64,000 nucleotides of DNA, taken from Paenacidovorax monticola. GTDB taxonomy: Bacteria; Pseudomonadota; Gammaproteobacteria; Burkholderiales; Burkholderiaceae_C. The notes under the pieces were generated by a model, which had not been told where the DNA came from, ran no database searches, and was given only the letters and a program-made list of their open reading frames with translations. Each line of letters opens with the position of its first letter. Within the stretch, counting starts at the first letter, position 1. A program made the position numbers and the translations under genes. This document shows, piece by piece, positions 1 to 11,171 of the stretch. The DNA lies in NCBI RefSeq assembly GCF_014489595.1, contig NZ_CP060790.1, forward strand, positions 1,674,001 to 1,738,000, read 5' to 3'.

Positions 1-1
1 C

Positions 2-97
2 GCCATCGACGACCCGCTGCGCGTGGACAGCGGCGCGCGCACGCTGGCGCGCTTCGTGACGGAGGACGGCACGCCGGGTCCGCAGCGCGACGCGTGA
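2..97 (+). CDS. C-terminal fragment of an unidentified protein
   Basis: An open frame enters from the left edge and ends at TGA 95-97, giving 31 residues with no stop (start AIDDPLRVDSG, end TPGPQRDA). Codon use is GC-rich at third positions, like the neighbours. No domain can be recognised in so short a piece. It lies convergent to the cupin gene, and the repeat core and terminator hairpin separate the two. Confidence 0.45.
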   Translation, partial: AIDDPLRVDSGARTLARFVTEDGTPGPQRDA

Positions 98-117
98 AAC
101 GGCGCCCACACCTGATT

Positions 118-136
118 TGCTACTTTTTTAATAGCT
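118..136 (-). repeat. Dispersed 19-bp intergenic repeat, copy A
   Basis: Read on the minus strand, this is AGCTATTAAAAAAGTAGCA. It matches the 19-bp cores at 13233, 36886 and 56300 (consensus AGCTAYY, AT-rich middle, TAGCA). Just beyond it on the plus strand are the imperfectly paired words cagcgcc and agcgct, a flanking arrangement I recall from intergenic repeats of Comamonadaceae. Its function is unknown. Confidence 0.6.
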
Positions 137-184
137 ATCAGCGCCTTCCCGTAAAGCGCTACAGCCTGAAAAGATCTAAAAAAG

Positions 185-220
185 AAACGGCCCCAGGCAT
201 GACTCTGGGGCCGTTTCCTT
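185..220 (-). terminator. Rho-independent terminator of the cupin gene
   Basis: The stem AAACGGCCCCAG pairs with CTGGGGCCGTTT (12 bp, 8-base loop). On the minus strand it is followed by a T-rich tract (complement of taaaaaag), so it mainly ends transcription from the cupin gene whose stop codon is at 241. A shorter T stretch on the plus side may also serve the convergent gene. Confidence 0.85.
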
Positions 221-240
221 GTTGCGAATGCCCTGGGCGC

Positions 241-666
241 TTACTGCTCGGCGATCACGTCGACAAACACCAGCGGTTCAGTGCCCGTGTTGGCCAGGCC
301 ATGGGCCTCGCCCTTGCGCACGATGGTCACATCGCCCGCCTTCACCGGCACCTCGCGGCCGTCCTTGTCCTTGAAGGTGCCCCGGCCGGAGATGATGATG
401 TAGGTGTCCTCGTTGGTCGTGTGCGGGTGGTAGCCGATGGAATCGCCCGGCGCCAGCGTGAGCCAGCTGATCTCCTTGATCGCATGGTCCTTGAGCGCCT
501 TGTCGCGCGTGAAGGCGTACTCGCCCAACAGGGTTCCCTGGCCGCCGCCGGCCTTCTCCTTGCTCAGCTTGATGAGCTGCTCCTTGGTGAAGACGTCGGC
601 GGACGCCGTGGCGGCCAGGCCCAGGGCCGCGATGGCGAGGGCGGCGGTGCGCAGGGTGGAATGCAT
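241..666 (-). CDS. Secreted small cupin-domain protein
   Basis: This 141-residue protein starts with a signal peptide (basic start, hydrophobic Ala/Leu stretch, cleavage after TASA near residue 23), so it is probably periplasmic. The rest is one cupin barrel. Cupin motif 1 is visible as HPHTTNEDTYIIISGRG (two His and one Glu as metal ligands), and motif 2 as GDVTIVRKGEAHGLANTG with the fourth His. Proteins of this build bind a divalent metal and may be oxygenases, isomerases or simple binding proteins; the sequence does not show which. It is transcribed alone. A strong terminator follows, and 59 bp separate its start from the end of the upstream acyl-CoA synthetase gene, so weak co-transcription is possible. 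Confidence 0.8.
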   Translation of the reverse strand: MHSTLRTAALAIAALGLAATASADVFTKEQLIKLSKEKAGGGQGTLLGEYAFTRDKALKDHAIKEISWLTLAPGDSIGYHPHTTNEDTYIIISGRGTFKDKDGREVPVKAGDVTIVRKGEAHGLANTGTEPLVFVDVIAEQ

Positions 667-725
667 GGTGGCTTGTCTCCTGAAATAGTGGTCTTGTGGG
701 TGAGAAGGCCGGAGTATCGCCGCCT

Positions 726-2372
726 TCAGACGTCGATCGCCTCAGCCGAGCCCGCCTGCTTGCGCAGCTCGAACTTCTGGATCTTGCCCGTGCTGGTCTT
801 GGGCAGTTCGCCGAACACCACGGCGCGCGGCACCTTGAAGCCCGCGAGGTGCTTCTTGCAGTGCGCCACGATGTCCTCGGGCGTCGTGGCGGCTCCGGCC
901 TTGAGCTCCACGAAGGCGCAGGGCGTTTCGCCCCACTTCGCATCGGGCTTGGCCACCACGGCGGCAGCCAGAACGTCGGGGTGGCGGTAGAGCACGTCCT
1001 CCACCTCGATGGACGAGATGTTCTCGCCGCCCGAGATGATGATGTCCTTGCTGCGGTCCTTGATCTTGATGTAGCCGTCGGGGTACTGCACGGCTAGGTC
1101 GCCGCTGTGGAACCAGCCGCCCCGGAAGGCCTCCTCGGTCGCATGGGGGTTCTTGAGGTAGCCCTTCATGGCGATGTTGCCCTTGAACATGATCTCGCCC
1201 ATGGTCTCGCCGTCCTGCGGCACGGGCTGCATGGTCTCGGGGTCGAGCACGCGCACGTCGCGCTCCAGGTGGTAGCGCACGCCCTGGCGTGCGTTCAGGC
1301 GCGCGCGCTCGCCGATGTCCAGGCCGTCCCAGGCCTCGTGCTTGGCGCACACGGTGGCCGGGCCATAGACCTCGGTGAGGCCGTAGACATGGGTCAGGTC
1401 GAAGCCCATCTTCTCCATGCCCTCAATCATCGAGGCCGGCGGCGCCGCCCCCGCCACCATGGCCTTCACGCCCGCGGGCACGCCGGCCTTCATCGCATCG
1501 GGCGCATTGACCAGCAGGCCGTGCACGATGGGCGCGCCGCAGTAGTGCGTGACGCCGTGGTTGCGGATGGCGTCGAAGATCGCTTGTGCTTCCACGCGGC
1601 GCAGGCACACGTTCACGCCCGCGCGCGCGGCCACCGTCCACGGGAAGCACCAGCCGTTGCAATGGAACATGGGCAGCGTCCACAGGTAGGTGGCGTGCTT
1701 GGGCATGTCCCACTCCATCACGTTGCTGATGGCGTTGATTGCCGCGCCGCGGTGGTGGTAGACCACGCCCTTGGGGTTGCCCGTGGTGCCGCTGGTGTAG
1801 TTGAGGGCAATGGCATCCCACTCGTCGCCGGGCAGTTCCCAGGCGAACTGCGGGTCGCCCGCCGCCACGAAGGCCTCGTAGGTGGTGCTGCCCAGCTTCT
1901 GGGCCGCGGGGCCGTACACGGCATCCTCCACGTCGATGCACAGCAGCGGCGCCTTCGACTGGCGCAGCGCCAGGGCCTTGGCCATCACGGGGGCGAACTC
2001 CGGGTCCACGATCACGGCCTTGGCCTCGCCATGGTCCAGCATGAAGGCAATCGTCTCGGGGTCCAGCCGCGTGTTGAGCGAGTTGAGCACGGCGCCCGCC
2101 ATGGGCACGCCGAAATGCGCCTCCACCATGGGCGGCGTGTTGGGCAGCATCACGGCCACGGTGTCGTTCTTGGCGATGCCCGCCGCGCGCAGGCTGCTGG
2201 CCAGCTGGCGGCAGCGCGCGTAGGTCTGGCCCCAGGTCTGGCGCAGCGTGCCGTGCACGATGGCCAGCCGGTCGGGGTAGACCTCGGCCGTGCGCTCGAT
2301 GAAGGACAGGGGCGACAGCGGCGCGTGGTTGGCTTCGTTGCGCGGCAGGTTCTGGTCGTAGATGCTGGTCAC
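726..2372 (-). CDS. Acyl-CoA synthetase (AMP-forming, AlkK/medium-chain type)
   Basis: A 548-residue member of the ANL adenylate-forming superfamily. It activates a carboxylic acid with ATP and CoA, and the closest build is that of medium-chain acyl-CoA ligases. Visible motifs are the phosphate-binding loop YTSGTTGNPKGVVYHHRG, the acyl-adenylate motif YGLTEVYGPAT, the hinge region IKIKDRSKDIIISGGENIS, and the C-terminal catalytic lysine in PKTSTGKIQKFELRKQ. I chose the GTG start at 2372 because an AAGGAG ribosome-binding site lies 5 bases upstream and the protein then begins VTSIYDQNLPRNEANHAPLS, a usual N terminus for the family. A longer reading from 2411 lacks such a site. It is divergent from dnaG. 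The substrate cannot be told from sequence. Confidence 0.88.
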   Translation of the reverse strand: MTSIYDQNLPRNEANHAPLSPLSFIERTAEVYPDRLAIVHGTLRQTWGQTYARCRQLASSLRAAGIAKNDTVAVMLPNTPPMVEAHFGVPMAGAVLNSLNTRLDPETIAFMLDHGEAKAVIVDPEFAPVMAKALALRQSKAPLLCIDVEDAVYGPAAQKLGSTTYEAFVAAGDPQFAWELPGDEWDAIALNYTSGTTGNPKGVVYHHRGAAINAISNVMEWDMPKHATYLWTLPMFHCNGWCFPWTVAARAGVNVCLRRVEAQAIFDAIRNHGVTHYCGAPIVHGLLVNAPDAMKAGVPAGVKAMVAGAAPPASMIEGMEKMGFDLTHVYGLTEVYGPATVCAKHEAWDGLDIGERARLNARQGVRYHLERDVRVLDPETMQPVPQDGETMGEIMFKGNIAMKGYLKNPHATEEAFRGGWFHSGDLAVQYPDGYIKIKDRSKDIIISGGENISSIEVEDVLYRHPDVLAAAVVAKPDAKWGETPCAFVELKAGAATTPEDIVAHCKKHLAGFKVPRAVVFGELPKTSTGKIQKFELRKQAGSAEAIDV

Positions 2373-2491
2373 GGGGGCTCCTTGGCGTGTTCTGGGATCT
2401 GTCGAATGCAAAACCCATTCATTACAGCAAAGCTGGCTGACGGCGGACTGATACGCCAGCGGTGTCCCGGTCCTTCGGCGAAAATACGGCG

Positions 2492-4482
2492 GTGTCCATC
2501 CCTCAGTCGTTCATCCAGGAGCTGCTCTCGCGCGTCGACGTGGTCGACGTGGTCGGGCGCTATGTGCAGCTCAAGAAAGGGGGCGCCAACTTCATGGGGC
2601 TGTGCCCCTTCCACGGAGAGAAGTCGCCCTCGTTCAGCGTGAGCCCCTCCAAGCAGTTCTACCACTGCTTCGGCTGCGGCAAGAACGGCAACGCCATCGG
2701 TTTTCTCATGGAGCACGCGGGCATGGGCTTCGTCGAGGCCGTGCACGACCTCGCCCAGGAGGTGGGCCTGCAGGTGCCGCAGGACGACGTCTCGCCCCAG
2801 GAGCGCGAGCGCGCCGCCGCCGCGCGCCAGAAACAGGCCACGCTCAGCGACGTGCTGGAGAAAGCGGGCGAGGCCTACCGCAAGCACCTCAAGGCTTCGC
2901 CGCGCGCCGTGGCCTACTTCAAGGGCCGGGGAGTGTCGGGCGCCGTCGCCAAGCGCTACGGCCTGGGCTACGCGCCCGAGGGCTGGCGCAGCCTGGCCAG
3001 CGTGTTCCCGCAGTACGACGACCCGCTGCTGGCCGAGAGCGGCCTGGTGATCGTGAACGAGGAGGACGGCAAGCGCTACGACCGTTTCCGCGACCGCGTG
3101 ATGTTCCCGATCCGCAACGTCAAGGGCGAGTGCATCGGCTTCGGCGGGCGCGTGCTGGGCGACGACAAGCCCAAGTACCTCAACTCGCCCGAGACCCCCG
3201 TCTTCCACAAGGGTCGCGAGCTCTACGGCCTGTTCGAGGCGCGCACGGCCATCCGCGAGCAGGGCTACGTGCTCGTCACCGAGGGCTACATGGATGTGGT
3301 GGCGCTGGCCCAGCTCGGCTTTCCCAACGCCGTGGCCACGCTGGGCACGGCCTGCACGCCCGAGCATGTGCACAAGCTGTTCCGATTCACCGACACCGTG
3401 GTGTTCAGCTTCGACGGCGACGCTGCAGGCCGGCGCGCGGCGCGCAAGGCACTCGACGGCGCGCTGCCCTACGCCACCGATACGCGCAGCATCAAGTTCC
3501 TGTTCCTGCCCGCCGAGCACGACCCCGACAGCTTCATCCGCGAATTCGGTGCCGACGCATTCGCGCGCCATGTGGGCGACGCGCTGCCGCTGAGCCGCTT
3601 TCTCGTCGAAGCCACCAGCGAAGGCTGCGACCTGGGCCAGGCCGAGGGCCGCGCGCACATGGTAAGCAATGCCCGCCCCTGTGGAGCGCCCTGCCCGACG
3701 GCGCGCTCAAGCGCCAGTTGCTGACCGAGCTGGCCGAGCGGGCCCAGCTCCAGGCGGCCGATCTGTCGGACCTGTGGAGCCAGGCATCCTCCCAGGAAGG
3801 CCACCGCCCGGGAGGCCAGAACACCACGCCGCGGCCAGCCCCCAGCGGCCATGAACCGCCGCCCTGGGAGCATGGCGGCGCCCCGTCCGGGCCGCCCTCG
3901 GGCAGCGTGCAGCAGGCAGCGGGCGGCTGGAGCGGCCAGCAGACGGGCTGGAAGAAAGGCGGCGACTGGAAAAAGGGCGACTGGAAAAAGCGCAAGTACG
4001 GCCAGGATGCCTGGGCTCCGCCCTCGCAGGGGCCGCGCCCCTCGCCCGTGAGCCGGGCCGACCAGGCCGCGCGGCTGCTGCTGTCGCACATGGGCTTCCT
4101 GGAAGAGATGGCGCACGACGACCACGACGCCCTGTGCGCTCACCCTGCCCCGCACGGCGCGCTGTTCTCCTGGCTCGAGGAGCAGTTGCACGAGCACGGT
4201 CCCCAGCCCTGGGCCGTGCTGCGCGAGGGACTGCGCGGCCATGCCTGCGAGGACCTGGCCCTGCGCCTCATGAGCGGGCCGCACGCCCAGCCCGAGGGCG
4301 ACCTGACCGAGATCCGCCGCGAGCTGCGCGGCGTGCTCAACCGCGTCCTCATGGACCACATCAAGCAGCAGGAGACCGAAGCCATCGCCGCCCTGCGCGC
4401 GGACCCCTCGGCAGCCCAGCGCCTGCGCGAGCTGCAGGCCCGCCGCGTGGCGCTGGAGGCCCAAACGCGCGCCGCCCCTTGA
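2492..4482 (+). CDS. dnaG: DNA primase (one-base frameshift in the sequence)
   Basis: DnaG makes the RNA primers for chromosome replication and works with the DnaB helicase. The N-terminal CHC2 zinc finger is visible (CPFHGEKSPSFSVSP with YHCFGCGKNGN about 20 residues on), then the catalytic core and TOPRIM domain (VTEGYMDVVAL, FSFDGDAAGRRAA), a low-complexity Gly/Pro/Lys linker, and the C-terminal helicase-binding domain. The frame changes at 3677-3679: GCC CGC CCC followed by TGT should be CCC CTG TGG, so one C is missing from a C run. Restoring it gives 663 residues, normal for Burkholderiales. I prefer the GTG start at 2492 (then SIPQSFIQELLSRVDVV) over the GTG at 2462. As dnaG is essential, a sequencing error is far more likely than mutation. 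rpoD follows, the standard order. Confidence 0.93.
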
Positions 4483-4503
4483 CTTTTGCCAAATCGCTAT
4501 AAT
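4479..4503 (+). promoter_or_regulatory. Candidate promoter ahead of rpoD (short spacer)
   Basis: TTGACT (4479-4484, overlapping the dnaG stop codon) and a perfect TATAAT (4498-4503) stand 250 bp upstream of rpoD. The spacer is only 13 bp, too short for an ordinary sigma-70 promoter. Either the TATAAT works with another -35 element or activator, or it is used weakly. The 270-bp dnaG-rpoD gap holds no gene that I can see. Confidence 0.4.
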
Positions 4504-4753
4504 GTAGGGTTTACTGGCAAGAGCGACAGCAGCACCTCCGGGCCGGGCCAGCGTGGAATCCACGCCAATGCCGCAAGCGCATGGGCCCACCTTACCGCAA
4601 GGACTGCACACCAAATGTTCGCCCAGACATCTTGCCCCTGAGGGCTCGCCCCTCGACCGCGCAGGCTGATGCAGCCTGCGCCGTGCCACCCGCGCCGGGA
4701 TCTGTGGCGCTTGCGTTTTCTTTGTGTGTCCGTTTTTGAATCAGAGGTTGTCC

Positions 4754-7113
<2,360 letters not shown>

Positions 7114-7140
7114 GCCCTCGCAGCGCACAGCCCCAGGCCC

Positions 7141-7169
7141 GGCCCCGCATTGCGGAGCAGGGCCTTTTT
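7141..7169 (+). terminator. Terminator of rpoD
   Basis: GGCCC (7141-7145) pairs with GGGCC (7160-7164), and five T follow (7165-7169). An inner CCGC-ATT-GCGG helix competes with or extends the stem. It begins 27 bp after the rpoD stop. Confidence 0.75.
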
Positions 7170-7282
7170 CATCGCCGGGCTGCCCCGGGCGGGAATGCAT
7201 CCTTCAGGACCGGCGACAGCCAACTGACAGCATTGCGGCCGACCATCGTCGCGACAATCGCCGCGAACCGTCAGGAGTCTGC

Positions 7283-8346
7283 ATGCGCTTTCCGCCTTTG
7301 CCCCGCCTTGCCCACGCCCCCGTGGCGCCCGCCACCCCAACCCACGCGTCCCGCCGCGGGCTGCTCATGCAAGGCGCCGCGCTCGCGGCCCTGTGCACGC
7401 CGCTGGCCCACGCCGCACCACCCGCTGCCGCCCCGGCACCAGCGCGCCCCTCCGTGCCGCGCGTGGCCGGCACGCTGCGCATCGTGATCCCCGCCAACCC
7501 CGGCGGGGGCTGGGACCAGACCGGCCGCGCGCTGGGCGCGGCGCTCGTTGCCTGTGGCGCCGCCGAGCGCGTGGAGTACGAGAACGCCGGCGGCAAGGGC
7601 GGCACCATCGGCCTGGCCCGCTACGTGGAGCGCTACGATGCCGACCCCAACACCCTGCTCATCGGCGGCATGGTCATGGTCGGCGCCGTGGCGCTGCAGA
7701 AGCCCGCCGTGGACATGGCCCGCGTGCAGCCGCTCGCGCGCCTGACCAGCGACTACCTCGTGGTGGCCGTGCCCGCCGCCTCGCCCATCCGCAACGCCAA
7801 GGACCTCGTGGCCGCGCTGCGCGCCGACGTGGCGGCCCAGCCCTTCGCGGGCGGCTCGGCGGGGGCGTGGACCACATGTTCGCGGGCGTGCTCACGCGCG
7901 CCGCCAAGGCGGCCCCCGAGCAGCTCGTGTACAAGCCCTTCGCGAGCGGCGCCGAGGTGGTGGAGGCGCTGCTCAAGGACCAGGCGCGCATGGGCGTGTC
8001 GGGCTACAGCGAATTCAGCGAGGCGCTCGCGGGCGGCAAGCTGCGCGCGATCGGCGTGTCCGCGCGGCGCAGCGTCTTCGGCCTGCCCTCGTTCCGCGAG
8101 CAGGGCCTGGACGCCGACATGGCCAACTGGCGCGCCGTATTCACCGGCAAGCAGGTGCCCGCCGCCCGCGCCCAAGCCCTGGTAGCCGCCGTGGAGCAGG
8201 CCACGCTGCACGAAAGCTGGCAGCGCACGCTGCGCCAAAACCGCTGGGAGGCGTCGTGGCAGACGGGCAAGGATTTCGGCGAGTTCCTGGAGCTGGAACT
8301 CACCACGGCGCGGGTCATGACCTACCTGCTCAAGCTCAAGGCCTGA
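7283..8346 (+). CDS. Bug-family (TctC-like) periplasmic binding protein (one-base frameshift)
   Basis: A periplasmic solute receptor of the tripartite tricarboxylate family, about 354 residues, typically binding carboxylates. A Tat-like leader is visible (SRRGLLMQGAALAALCTPLA, cleavage after AHA). The first beta-strand and ligand loop read LRIVIPANPGGGWDQTGRAL, followed by ENAGGKGGTIGLARYVE. The start ATG 7283 has GGAG seven bases upstream. The frame changes in the G run 7861-7865, where GGS-AGG-VDHMF is expected and one G is missing; the reading then continues to EFLELELTTARVMTYLLKLKA. No TctA/TctB membrane genes are adjacent, which is common for the many orphan Bug proteins of Burkholderiales, so the ligand is unknown. 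It is followed after 69 bp by the methyltransferase gene on the same strand. Confidence 0.85.
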
Positions 8347-8415
8347 TAGAAAGCAGGTGTGGGCCCGCCAGCGGCAGCGCTCCGGCACTCACCACCGACC
8401 TAACCAAGGAAGACC

Positions 8416-8877
8416 ATGCGCTGGCTGGAACACCGAATCCCCCCGCCGCTCGCCGGAGGCCTGGCAGGCGTTGCGATGTGGTTCATCGCCCGCGCCACCG
8501 GCGACCTCGCACTGAACCAGGGTCTGCGCATCCTCGTGGCGGCCCTGCTCGCCGCGGCCGGCGTGGCGTTCGCGCTGGCCGGCGGGCAGGCCTTCCGCCG
8601 GGCCCAGACCACCGTGAACCCGCTCAAGCCGGAAGCCGCGTCCTCGCTGGTGGTCGTGGGCGTGTACCGCCACACCCGCAACCCGATGTACGTCGGCTTC
8701 GCCTGCATGCTGCTGGGCTGGGCCGTCTATCTTGCGGCACCGCTGACCCTGCTGGGGCCGGTGCTGTTCGTCGCCTTCATCACCCGGTTTCAGATCCTCC
8801 CCGAGGAGCGGGCGCTGGCCGAGAAATTCGGCCCCGAATTCGAGGCCTACCGCCAGAAAGTGCGTCGATGGCTCTAG
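8416..8877 (+). CDS. Isoprenylcysteine carboxyl methyltransferase-family membrane protein
   Basis: This 153-residue integral membrane protein has about four hydrophobic segments and the ICMT/PEMT signature VYRHTRNPMYVGF around residue 85, followed by FQILPEERALAEKFGPEFEAY, the usual C-terminal E...F...Y block. The family methylates small or lipid acceptors with S-adenosylmethionine. Bacterial members of this short type are mostly uncharacterised and the acceptor is unknown. The ATG at 8416 is preceded by AAGGA. The gene ends 21 bp before the stop codon of the convergent Bug gene. Confidence 0.8.
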   Translation: MRWLEHRIPPPLAGGLAGVAMWFIARATGDLALNQGLRILVAALLAAAGVAFALAGGQAFRRAQTTVNPLKPEAASSLVVVGVYRHTRNPMYVGFACMLLGWAVYLAAPLTLLGPVLFVAFITRFQILPEERALAEKFGPEFEAYRQKVRRWL

Positions 8878-8898
8878 GTGGAGTCCGGGGCCGCCCGC

Positions 8899-9897
8899 TC
8901 AATCCACCTTCACGTTCGCATTCTTCACCACCTGCCCCATGCGCGCCAGTTCGCTGCGGAAGAACGCAGCCGAGGCCTCGGGCGGGGTGAGCTTGATCTC
9001 GTAGCCCTGGGCGATCAGCGCGTCGCGCGCCTCGGGCATCGCCAGCGCCGCCTTGAAGCCGTTGTACAGGCGCGCCACCTCGGCCTTGGGCAGGCCTGCG
9101 GGCGCCACGGCGGCAATCCAGCCCTCCAGCTCGTAGCGCGGCAGGCCCTGTTCGGCGATGGTGGGCACATCGGGCAGCGAGGGTACCCGCGCAGCCGTGG
9201 TCACGCCCAGCGCACGCAAGGTGCCGGACTTGATGTGCGCCGCCGCGGGTGCCACGGCCACCACGCCGAGCTGCACCTGGCCGCCGAGGATGTCGTTCAT
9301 GAGCGGGCCCATGCCCCGGTAGGGGATGTGCTTGATGTCGACCTGCGCCTGGTCCACGAACATGGCCGCGCCCAGGTGCAGGATGGTGCCGTTGCCCGAC
9401 GAGCCGTAGTTGAGCACGCCGGGCTTGGCCTTGGCGAGCGCAATCAATTCCTTCACGTTGCGGGCCTGCACCGAGGGGTGCGCGACCAGCACGAAGGGCG
9501 TGGCGCCGATCACCGTGAGGGGCGTGATGTCCTCGATCGCGTCGAACGGTGCCGACTTGTACACATGCGGGTTCACCACATGGTTGTTCGAGACCACGCC
9601 GATCACCGAGCCATCCTTGGGCGCGCGCACAAGCTGCGTGGTTCCCGTGATGCCGCCCGCGCCGGGCAGGTTCTCGATCACCACGGGCTGGCCCAGGGCC
9701 TTGGACAGGCTCGTTTGAATGGCGCGGATGGCGCCGTCGGCACCCGATCCGGCCGACAGCGGCAGGATCACGCGCAGGGGCCTGTCGCCTTGCGACCAGG
9801 ACAGGCCCGGCGCGCCCAGGGTGGCGGCGGCAGCCCCCCAGGCCAGGGCCTGGCGGCGCGTGAGGCGGTGCGGTGTGGCGGAATCGGTGGGGGGCAT
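8899..9897 (-). CDS. Bug-family (TctC-like) periplasmic binding protein
   Basis: A 332-residue solute-binding protein with a twin-arginine-like leader (LTRRQALAWGAAAATLGAPG, cleavage after SWSQ). Family marks are LRVILPLSAGSGADGAIRAI for the first loop, PVVIENLPGAGGITGTTQL, and GVLNYGSSGNGTILHLG. The start ATG 9897 has GGAG eight bases upstream. It is the last gene of a minus-strand set with a CaiB CoA-transferase (40 bp upstream) and an HMG-CoA-lyase-type enzyme. That arrangement suggests it captures the organic acid that these two enzymes degrade. Its sequence differs clearly from the Bug protein at 7283, so the two are not a recent duplication. Confidence 0.88.
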   Translation of the reverse strand: MPPTDSATPHRLTRRQALAWGAAAATLGAPGLSWSQGDRPLRVILPLSAGSGADGAIRAIQTSLSKALGQPVVIENLPGAGGITGTTQLVRAPKDGSVIGVVSNNHVVNPHVYKSAPFDAIEDITPLTVIGATPFVLVAHPSVQARNVKELIALAKAKPGVLNYGSSGNGTILHLGAAMFVDQAQVDIKHIPYRGMGPLMNDILGGQVQLGVVAVAPAAAHIKSGTLRALGVTTAARVPSLPDVPTIAEQGLPRYELEGWIAAVAPAGLPKAEVARLYNGFKAALAMPEARDALIAQGYEIKLTPPEASAAFFRSELARMGQVVKNANVKVD

Positions 9898-9937
9898 GCT
9901 TGTCTCCAATGGTTCTTGTGAAAATCGAAATCCCGGC

Positions 9938-11152
9938 TCAAGCCACGGCCGCCGAGGTGCGCAGCGCGACCACCTGCTCGGCCGTGTAGCCCAGGCCCGC
10001 GAGCAGGTCCTGCGTGTGCTGGCCCAGCCGCGGCGGGTCCAGGCGCACGCCCATGCGCTGGCCATCCAGGCGCAGCGGCATGAGCGTGGTGCGCGCCGTG
10101 GAGCCCGCGCCGTCGCCATCGGGCAGCGTGATCTCGGCCAGGCCGCCCGTGGCGTTGAGGTGGGGGTCGTCGAAGAGCTGCTCCGGGCGCGCGATGGGCG
10201 CGAACGGCAGGCCGTGGCGCTCGAAGATGGCCGCCAGCTCCTCGGCGCTGTGCGCGGCCAGCCGCCGGCGCAGTTCGGGCAGCAGCGTGGGCCGCGCGCG
10301 CACGCGGTCGTTGTTGGTGGCATGCCGCGGGTCGGCCTGCAGGTCGGCGTAGCCCATGGCTCCGCAAAAGGTCTGCCACTGCGCGTCGCTCACCGCGGCC
10401 AGGAAGATCTGCCCGCCGTCCTTCACGCTGAACACGTCGTACACGGCCCAGGACGAGATGCGCTCGGGCATGGGCGCGGCGGGCTGGCCCGTCACGGCGT
10501 ACTGCATCATGTGCTGGCCGACCAGGAAGACGTTGTTCTCGAACAGGGCCGAGTCCACCTCCTGGCCGCGCCCCGTGGCGGCGCGCTGCATGAGCGCGGC
10601 CATGGCGCCGATGGCGCCGAACATGCCGCCCATGATGTCGTTCACGCTCGTGCCCGCGCGCAGCGGATCGCCGGGGCGGCCCGTCATGTAGGCCAGGCCA
10701 CCCATCATCTGCACCACCTCGTCGAGCGCCGTGCGGTGCTCGTAGGGGCCGGGCAGGAAGCCCGTGTGGTTCACGTAGATCAGGCGTTCGTTGAGGCGCG
10801 AGAGCGCCGCGTAGTCCAGGCCGTACTTGGCCATCACGCCGGGCTTGAAGTTCTGCGCCACCACATCGGCCGACGAGGCGAGCTTGATCGCCACCTCCAG
10901 CCCCTCGGGGCTGCGCAGGTCGATGGCGATGCTCTTCTTGTTGCGGTTGAACATGGGGAAGAAGCCCGCGCCCGCGCCCAGCAGGTGGCGCGTGCGGTCG
11001 CCGTCCACGGGCTCGACCTTGATGACCTCGGCCCCCAGGTCGGCCAGCACCATGCCGCAGGTGGGGCCCATGACCATGTGGGTGAACTCCACGACGCGGA
11101 GGCCTTCGAGCGGCAGGCGGGGAGCGGAAGAAACAGTGGAAGGAGATGTCAT
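9938..11152 (-). CDS. CaiB/BaiF family (class III) CoA-transferase
   Basis: A 404-residue formyl-CoA-transferase-like enzyme that moves CoA between carboxylic acids. The N terminus has the typical LEGLRVVEFTHMVMGPTCGM and LGAEVIKVEPVDGD. The catalytic aspartate lies in AGTSVNDIMGGMFGAIGAM, and FNRNKKSIAIDLRSPEG is the CoA-binding loop. ATG 11152 was chosen over an in-frame ATG at 11203 because the protein then starts just before the conserved core. The 19-bp spacing from the HMG-CoA-lyase gene and 40 bp to the Bug gene indicate one operon under the divergent LysR regulator at 12240. The acid is unknown; branched C5 or C6 dicarboxylates are a reasonable guess from the partner lyase. Confidence 0.88.
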   Translation of the reverse strand: MTSPSTVSSAPRLPLEGLRVVEFTHMVMGPTCGMVLADLGAEVIKVEPVDGDRTRHLLGAGAGFFPMFNRNKKSIAIDLRSPEGLEVAIKLASSADVVAQNFKPGVMAKYGLDYAALSRLNERLIYVNHTGFLPGPYEHRTALDEVVQMMGGLAYMTGRPGDPLRAGTSVNDIMGGMFGAIGAMAALMQRAATGRGQEVDSALFENNVFLVGQHMMQYAVTGQPAAPMPERISSWAVYDVFSVKDGGQIFLAAVSDAQWQTFCGAMGYADLQADPRHATNNDRVRARPTLLPELRRRLAAHSAEELAAIFERHGLPFAPIARPEQLFDDPHLNATGGLAEITLPDGDGAGSTARTTLMPLRLDGQRMGVRLDPPRLGQHTQDLLAGLGYTAEQVVALRTSAAVA

Positions 11153-11171
11153 AGAAGCTGCAGGGAAGAAT

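Noticed and set aside
3677..3679. Programmed frameshift in dnaG
   Set aside because: No slippery heptamer or downstream stem is evident, and the same one-base loss in G or C runs recurs in many unrelated genes of the window, so a sequencing error explains it better.
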